This document shows positions 60,032 through 64,000 of a stretch of 64,000 bases of DNA, piece by piece. Both the position numbers and the translations under genes were made by a program. This DNA is from Variovorax paradoxus. Lineage in GTDB: Bacteria; Pseudomonadota; Gammaproteobacteria; Burkholderiales; Burkholderiaceae_C. The stretch spans positions 1 to 64,000 of the forward strand of contig NZ_JAUSXL010000001.1 in assembly GCF_030815975.1 (NCBI RefSeq). Direction: 5' to 3'. The stretch's first letter is position 1. Every line of letters begins with the position of its first letter. A model generated the notes under the pieces. The model searched no databases. It worked only from the letters and a program-made list of their open reading frames with translations, and was not told where the DNA came from.

Positions 60032-60055
60032 GCAAACGTTTGCGCAAACGTTTTC
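60032..60055. promoter_or_regulatory. Tandem LacI-type operators upstream of the FucU/ribokinase operon
   Basis: GCAAACGTTTGC (60032-60043) is a perfect 12-base palindrome; GCAAACGTTTTC (60044-60055) follows immediately with one half-site mismatch. Centre CG and AAACGTTT cores are typical of RbsR-like LacI regulators. They are about 50 bases before the FucU/RbsD-like start codon. No LacI gene is nearby within the window, so the repressor may lie beyond 64000. Confidence 0.65.
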
Positions 60056-60104
60056 TTTCCCTAAGATCGCGGCCAACCGAACTGTTCCCATCCCAGGAGT
60101 ACGC

Positions 60105-60557
60105 ATGCTGAAGTCCATCCATCCGCTGCTCAATGCCGACGTGCTGTACGCCTTGCGCGCCATGGGCCACGGCGACGAATTGGTGCTGTGCGACGCCAAC
60201 TTTCCGGCCGATTCGGTCGCGCGCCAGACCACGCTGGGACGGCTGCTGCGCATCGATGGCGTGGGCACCACCGAGGCGGCGCGCGCCATTCTTTCGGTGC
60301 TGCCGCTCGACAACGCCGTGGACCATCCGGCGCGCCGGATGGAAGTCATGGGCCAGCCGCACGAGATCCCGCCGGTGCAGCAGGAGATGCAACGCGAGAT
60401 CGACACCGCCGAGGGCCGCGTGCGCCCGCTGGGCTCGATCGAACGCTTCGCCTTCTACGAAGCCGCGCGCCGCGCCTACTGCGTGATCGCCACCGGCGAG
60501 CGCCGCTTCTACGGCTGCTTCATCTTCAAAAAGGGCGTGCTCGCGCCGCAGGACTGA
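60105..60557 (+). CDS. RbsD/FucU-family sugar mutarotase
   Basis: 150 aa. MLKSIHPLLNADVLYALRAMGHGDELVLCDANFP is diagnostic for FucU/RbsD, with catalytic His/Asp in GHGDE and CDANFP and the C-terminal AFYEAARRAYCVIATGERRFYG. These proteins equilibrate pyranose/furanose or anomeric forms of ribose or fucose before phosphorylation. It is first gene of a kinase/ABC transporter operon; the kinase ATG follows 4 bases after its stop. Confidence 0.88.
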   Translation: MLKSIHPLLNADVLYALRAMGHGDELVLCDANFPADSVARQTTLGRLLRIDGVGTTEAARAILSVLPLDNAVDHPARRMEVMGQPHEIPPVQQEMQREIDTAEGRVRPLGSIERFAFYEAARRAYCVIATGERRFYGCFIFKKGVLAPQD

Positions 60558-60561
60558 CCCC

Positions 60562-61506
60562 ATGAGCGTCGTCACTTCCAGGCAGCACGGTGTGGCCGTG
60601 CTCGGCATCTTCGTCGCCGACCTTGCGTTTCGCGCATCCCGCCTTCCGGGCGTGGGCCAGACCATCGCCGGCTCGGGCTTCGCGATGGGCCCGGGCGGCA
60701 AGGGGTCGAACCAGGCCGTGGCGGCCGCGCGTGCGGGTGCCGGCGTGACGTTCATCTCCAAGCTGGGGCAGGACGCCTTCGGCAACGACGCGCTCGCCCT
60801 GTGGTCGCGCGAAGGCATCACGCCGCGCGCGCCGCAGGTGACGGCACAGCCGACCGGCGCGGCGTTCATCTACGTGCATGAAGTCACCGGCGACAACGCG
60901 ATCATCGTGGTTCCGGGCGCGGCCACGCTGATCGATGCGGCCGACGTGGATGCGGCAGCCGATGCGATCCGCGGCGCGCGTGTGTTCGTCACCCAGCTCG
61001 AGCAGCCGGCCGCCGCCGCGCGGCGCGGGCTGGAGATTGCGCGCGAAGCCGGAACGGTCACGGTGTTCAACCCCGCGCCCGCCCTGCCCTTCGACGACGC
61101 GCTCTATGCGCTGTGCGACTACATCACGCCCAACGAGCACGAGGCCGCGGCCCTGAGCGGCATGCCCGTCGAAAACATCGAGGACGCGCGCCGTGTGGGC
61201 GACTTCTTCCTGGCCAAGGGCGTGGGCTGCGCGCTCATCACGCTCGGCGACAAGGGCGCCCTGCTGCACAGCGCCGGCGGCTCCGAGCACATTCCGGTAT
61301 TCCACGCCGGTGCGGTGAAGGAAACCGCCGGCGCGGGCGACGCCTTCAACGGCGGCTTTGCGGCCGCGCTGGCCGAAGGTGCCACCGCTCGCGAGGCGGC
61401 GCGTTTCGGCGCGGCGGTCGCGGCCATCTCGGTGACGCGTGCCGGCACGGCGCCCTCGATGCCCACGCGCGCCGAGGTCGATGCGCTGCTGGCCCGCGCC
61501 GCCTGA
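60562..61506 (+). CDS. Ribokinase-family carbohydrate kinase
   Basis: 314 aa PfkB-family kinase. Substrate loop PGGKGSNQAVAAARAGAGV, PNEHEAAALSG, ITLGDKGA and the anion-hole signature KETAGAGDAFNGGFA near the C-terminus, with the catalytic Asp. Phosphorylates a pentose or deoxypentose at O5. Given deoC and an ALDH just upstream, deoxyribose is a reasonable substrate; ribose is the standard alternative. Confidence 0.86.
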   Translation: MSVVTSRQHGVAVLGIFVADLAFRASRLPGVGQTIAGSGFAMGPGGKGSNQAVAAARAGAGVTFISKLGQDAFGNDALALWSREGITPRAPQVTAQPTGAAFIYVHEVTGDNAIIVVPGAATLIDAADVDAAADAIRGARVFVTQLEQPAAAARRGLEIAREAGTVTVFNPAPALPFDDALYALCDYITPNEHEAAALSGMPVENIEDARRVGDFFLAKGVGCALITLGDKGALLHSAGGSEHIPVFHAGAVKETAGAGDAFNGGFAAALAEGATAREAARFGAAVAAISVTRAGTAPSMPTRAEVDALLARAA

Positions 61507-61520
61507 CAGGACTCTCTCTC

Positions 61521-62573
61521 ATGAAGCTCAAGTTCTCGGACCGCGAACTCAACTTCCTGGTCGGCATCAACGTCCTCATCCTCGTGGTGGCGACGGTGCT
61601 CTCCAGGGGCGACTTTCTCGACGTCTACAACTTCCAGTCCATGGGCGGCCAGTTGCCCGAACTGGGCCTGCTGGCCGTGGGCGTGGCGCTGTCGATGATC
61701 TCGGGCAACGGCGGCATCGACCTGTCGGGCGTGGCGCTGGCCAACCTGGCCGGCGTGGTGGCCGCCACGCTCGCACCGCAACTGGCCGCGCCCGATGCAT
61801 CGCCCTGGCTCTACACCGGCTGGTTCGCCGCCATCGCGCTGGCGGTGGGCCTGGCCGGCGGGCTGCTCAACGGCGTGCTCATCGCGAAGGCAGGACTCAC
61901 GCCGATCCTCTGCACGCTGGGCACGCAGCTGCTCTACACCGGCCTGGCCGTGGTGCTGACGGGTGGCTCCAGCCTGCGCGTGGGCGATGCCGAGGCGCTC
62001 TCCGCCATCGGCAACGAGATGGTGCTGGGCGTGCCGATTCCGTTCCTGATCTTCCTCGTGATGCTGCTGGCCGTCGGCTGGCTGCTGCGGCAGAGCCCGT
62101 TCGGCATCCGCCTGTTCCTGCTCGGCACCAACGCCAAGGCGGCGCGCTACGCGGGCATCTCGCAGGCCCGCATGCTGATCGCGACCTATGCGCTGTGCGG
62201 GTTTCTCGCGGCCGTGGCCGGCGTGATCATCGCCGCGCGCACCGCGAGCGTGAAGTCGGACTACGGCAACTCCTACCTGCTGATCGCCATCCTCATCACG
62301 GTGATGGCAGGCGTGCGGCCGCAGGGCGGCTATGGACGCATGGTGTGCCTGTTCTTCTCGGCGGTGGCGCTGCAACTGCTGTCGAGCACCTTCAACCTGC
62401 TGGGCATTTCCAACTTCTTCCGCGACTGCGCCTGGGGCCTGCTGCTGCTGTTCTTCCTGGCGTACGGGCGCTTCGGCCTGCAGGACCTGCGCGTCTTTCT
62501 TTCCACCACGCGCTCCAGCGCACCGCCGCACCAGCTCCCTCCTGGCGTGACGCAAAGAAATCCCGAGGGCTAG
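61521..62573 (+). CDS. Sugar ABC transporter permease
   Basis: 350 aa RbsC-type inner-membrane protein with about 9-10 hydrophobic helices (VGINVLILVVATVLS, GLLAVGVALSMISGNGGIDLS, LIAILITVMAGVRPQGGYGR). The motif GNGGIDLSGVALANLAG replaces the usual GGIDLSVG. The ATG at 61521 is 14 bases after the kinase stop. Partners are the binding protein (62585-63589) and the ATPase starting at 63601. Confidence 0.86.
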   Translation: MKLKFSDRELNFLVGINVLILVVATVLSRGDFLDVYNFQSMGGQLPELGLLAVGVALSMISGNGGIDLSGVALANLAGVVAATLAPQLAAPDASPWLYTGWFAAIALAVGLAGGLLNGVLIAKAGLTPILCTLGTQLLYTGLAVVLTGGSSLRVGDAEALSAIGNEMVLGVPIPFLIFLVMLLAVGWLLRQSPFGIRLFLLGTNAKAARYAGISQARMLIATYALCGFLAAVAGVIIAARTASVKSDYGNSYLLIAILITVMAGVRPQGGYGRMVCLFFSAVALQLLSSTFNLLGISNFFRDCAWGLLLLFFLAYGRFGLQDLRVFLSTTRSSAPPHQLPPGVTQRNPEG

Positions 62574-62584
62574 GAGACAACACA

Positions 62585-63589
62585 ATGCTGAAGAAAACCA
62601 AGATCGCCTGCACCGTGCTCGCACTCACCGCCGTGGCTTTCGCCTCGGCGCTGCATGCGCAAGGCAAGCCGCAAGACATCGTCACCGTGGTCAAGATCAC
62701 CGGCATCAGCTGGTTCAACCGCATGGAAGTGGGCGTGAAGGAATTCGGCGCGAGCACGCCCGGCGTGGCCACGCGCCAGATCGGCCCGGCCCAGTCGGAC
62801 GCCGCGCAGCAGCAGCGCCTGGTGGAAGACCTGGTGGCCAGGAAGGTCGACGCGATCGCCGTGGTTTCGATGGACCCGCCCACGCTGGAGCCGGTGCTCA
62901 AGCGTGCGATGGAGCGCGGCATCAAGGTGGTGACGCACGAAGCCGACAACCAGAAGAACACGATGGTGGACATCGAGGCCTTCGACAACACGGCCTACGG
63001 CGCGCGCATCAACGAGCGCCTCGCGGCCTGCATGGGCCAGCAGGGCAAGTGGACCTCGCTGGTCGGCTCCCTGGGCAGCCAGTCGCAGGTGCAGTGGGCC
63101 GACGGCGGCGCCTCGAACGCGAAGAAGTACCCCAAGATGACGCTGGTCGATGCCAAGAACGAATCGCTCAACGACGCCGAGAAGGCCTACGGCAAGGCCA
63201 AGGAAATGCTGCGCAAGCACCCCGACCTGAAGGGCTTCCAGGGCTCGTCGTCGCTCGACGTGCTGGGCATCGGCCGCGCCGTGGAAGAAGCCGGCCTGCA
63301 GGGCAAGGTCTGTGTGTTCGGCACGGGCCTGCCGAGCGAGGCAGCCAAGTTCCTCGAGTCGGGCGCGGTCGGCGGCATCGCCTTCTGGGATCCGAAGGAC
63401 GCCGGCCTTGTCATGAACAAGGCGGCCAAGATGCTGATCGACGGCAAGACCATCACCGACGGCGCCGACATGGGCGTGCCGGGCTACAACAAGGTCTCGG
63501 TCAAGAAGGGACCGGGCGTGGGCATCGTCGTCACGGGCCAGGCCTGGGTCGAGGTCGACAAGCAGAACTACAAGAAGTACGCCTTCTGA
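62585..63589 (+). CDS. Sugar ABC transporter periplasmic binding protein
   Basis: 334 aa. Signal peptide MLKKTKIACTVLALTAVAFASALHA, then a type I periplasmic binding protein: VVKITGISWFNRMEVGVKEF, IAVVSMDPPTLEPVL, VTHEADNQKNT and a late GVGIVVTGQAWVEVD. It resembles the autoinducer-2/rhamnose-binding (LsrB/RhaS) branch rather than classical RbsB. Ligand unknown; context suggests a pentose, deoxypentose or a related sugar. The ATG follows the permease stop by 11 bases. Confidence 0.86.
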   Translation: MLKKTKIACTVLALTAVAFASALHAQGKPQDIVTVVKITGISWFNRMEVGVKEFGASTPGVATRQIGPAQSDAAQQQRLVEDLVARKVDAIAVVSMDPPTLEPVLKRAMERGIKVVTHEADNQKNTMVDIEAFDNTAYGARINERLAACMGQQGKWTSLVGSLGSQSQVQWADGGASNAKKYPKMTLVDAKNESLNDAEKAYGKAKEMLRKHPDLKGFQGSSSLDVLGIGRAVEEAGLQGKVCVFGTGLPSEAAKFLESGAVGGIAFWDPKDAGLVMNKAAKMLIDGKTITDGADMGVPGYNKVSVKKGPGVGIVVTGQAWVEVDKQNYKKYAF

Positions 63590-63600
63590 GCCTGCGAACC

Positions 63601-64000
63601 ATGACCCTTGCAGCGCTCTCCACGCCCGCCCCGCATTTCCCGGCCGCGCCGGCGGGACGCCGCGTCTTCCTCGAAGTGCAGGACGTGCACAAGCGCTTCG
63701 CGGGCGTGCACGCGCTGCGCGGCATCGACCTGACGATCGAGGCCGGCGAGATCTACCACCTGCTCGGCGAGAACGGTTGCGGCAAGAGCACGCTGATCAA
63801 GATCATCTCCGGCGCGCAGCCGCCGAGCCAGGGCCGCATCGTGGTCGACGGCAGGCCGCACGATGCGCTGTCGCCGTTGGAGGCGCTCACGCTCGGCATC
63901 GAGACGGTCTACCAGGACCTGTCCCTGTTGCCGAACATGAGCGTGGCGGAGAACGTCGCGCTCAGCGAACAGCTGGTGAACACCGGCGGCAAGCTGGCGC
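63601..64000 (+). CDS. Sugar ABC transporter ATP-binding protein (partial, runs off the window)
   Basis: The first 133 codons are present. MTLAALSTPAPHFPAAPAGR is a non-conserved lead, then FLEVQDVHKRFAGVHALRGI, Walker A GENGCGKST near residue 60 and the Q-loop VYQDLSLLPNMSVAEN. It is the first domain of an RbsA/LsrA-type double ATPase. It starts 11 bases after the binding-protein stop and is cut at the window end. Confidence 0.88.
   Translation, partial: MTLAALSTPAPHFPAAPAGRRVFLEVQDVHKRFAGVHALRGIDLTIEAGEIYHLLGENGCGKSTLIKIISGAQPPSQGRIVVDGRPHDALSPLEALTLGIETVYQDLSLLPNMSVAENVALSEQLVNTGGKLA

Overview
The window looks like chromosome from a high-GC betaproteobacterium of the Comamonadaceae, most likely Variovorax or a close relative. 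This rests on orphan Bug-type tricarboxylate receptors, a homodimeric pyruvate dehydrogenase operon whose LpdA carries a lipoyl domain, phaA/phaB, DctBD/DctA, and many unlinked catabolic islands. It is an inference from gene content; there is no rRNA or marker gene here. No tRNA, rRNA, CRISPR array or intact insertion sequence was seen.

Layout. 1-3150: a transposase fragment, a GlxA-type AraC regulator, a divergent short-chain dehydrogenase and an alpha/beta hydrolase. 3482-17063: a D-glucarate/galactarate island (gudD, a Bug receptor, kdgD). Facing it are two large lipoproteins (a double esterase-like protein and a metallo-beta-lactamase-fold protein) and a Sel1-repeat protein, then two paralogous divergent LacI regulators and an operon of an enolase-superfamily enzyme, a second Bug receptor and a carboxymuconolactone-decarboxylase-like protein. 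Palindromic LacI-type operators sit at 6865-6880, about 7023-7039 and 14359-14376. 17103-23170: NIPSNAP protein, biotin-dependent acyl-CoA carboxylase (AtuF/AtuC-like) and divergent AtuA. 23229-27621: a NahR/NagR-like LysR regulator and a three-component Rieske oxygenase operon, with a LysR box between them.

27685-45740 is a long run of twelve minus-strand genes: aceE, aceF, lpdA, an esterase, maeB, dctA, ndh, phaA, phaB, a small helical protein, dctB, dctD. Together they could import C4-dicarboxylates, turn malate into pyruvate and acetyl-CoA, reoxidise NADH and make 3-hydroxybutyryl-CoA for polyhydroxybutyrate. A near-consensus sigma-54 promoter lies just upstream of aceE, and the block ends with the DctB/DctD sensor and sigma-54 activator. 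This suggests that C4-dicarboxylates induce the whole route. REP-like palindromes are inserted in frame in the interdomain linkers of both aceF and lpdA.

45965-55459: a Gly-rich lipoprotein, then a complete-looking L-fucose operon (lactonase, sugar ABC transporter, L-fuconate dehydratase, L-fucose dehydrogenase, mutarotase) with a divergent FCD/GntR regulator and a probable LysR gene remnant. 55523-64000: a DeoR regulator, deoC, an ALDH16-like double aldehyde dehydrogenase, and behind a tandem LacI-type operator a FucU/RbsD-like protein, ribokinase-family kinase and sugar ABC transporter that runs off the window end.

Four genes (gudD, the mutarotase, the L-fuconate dehydratase and the ALDH) each carry a single extra base in a three-base homopolymer. 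This looks more like a systematic sequence error than four independent pseudogenes, but the reads would have to decide.
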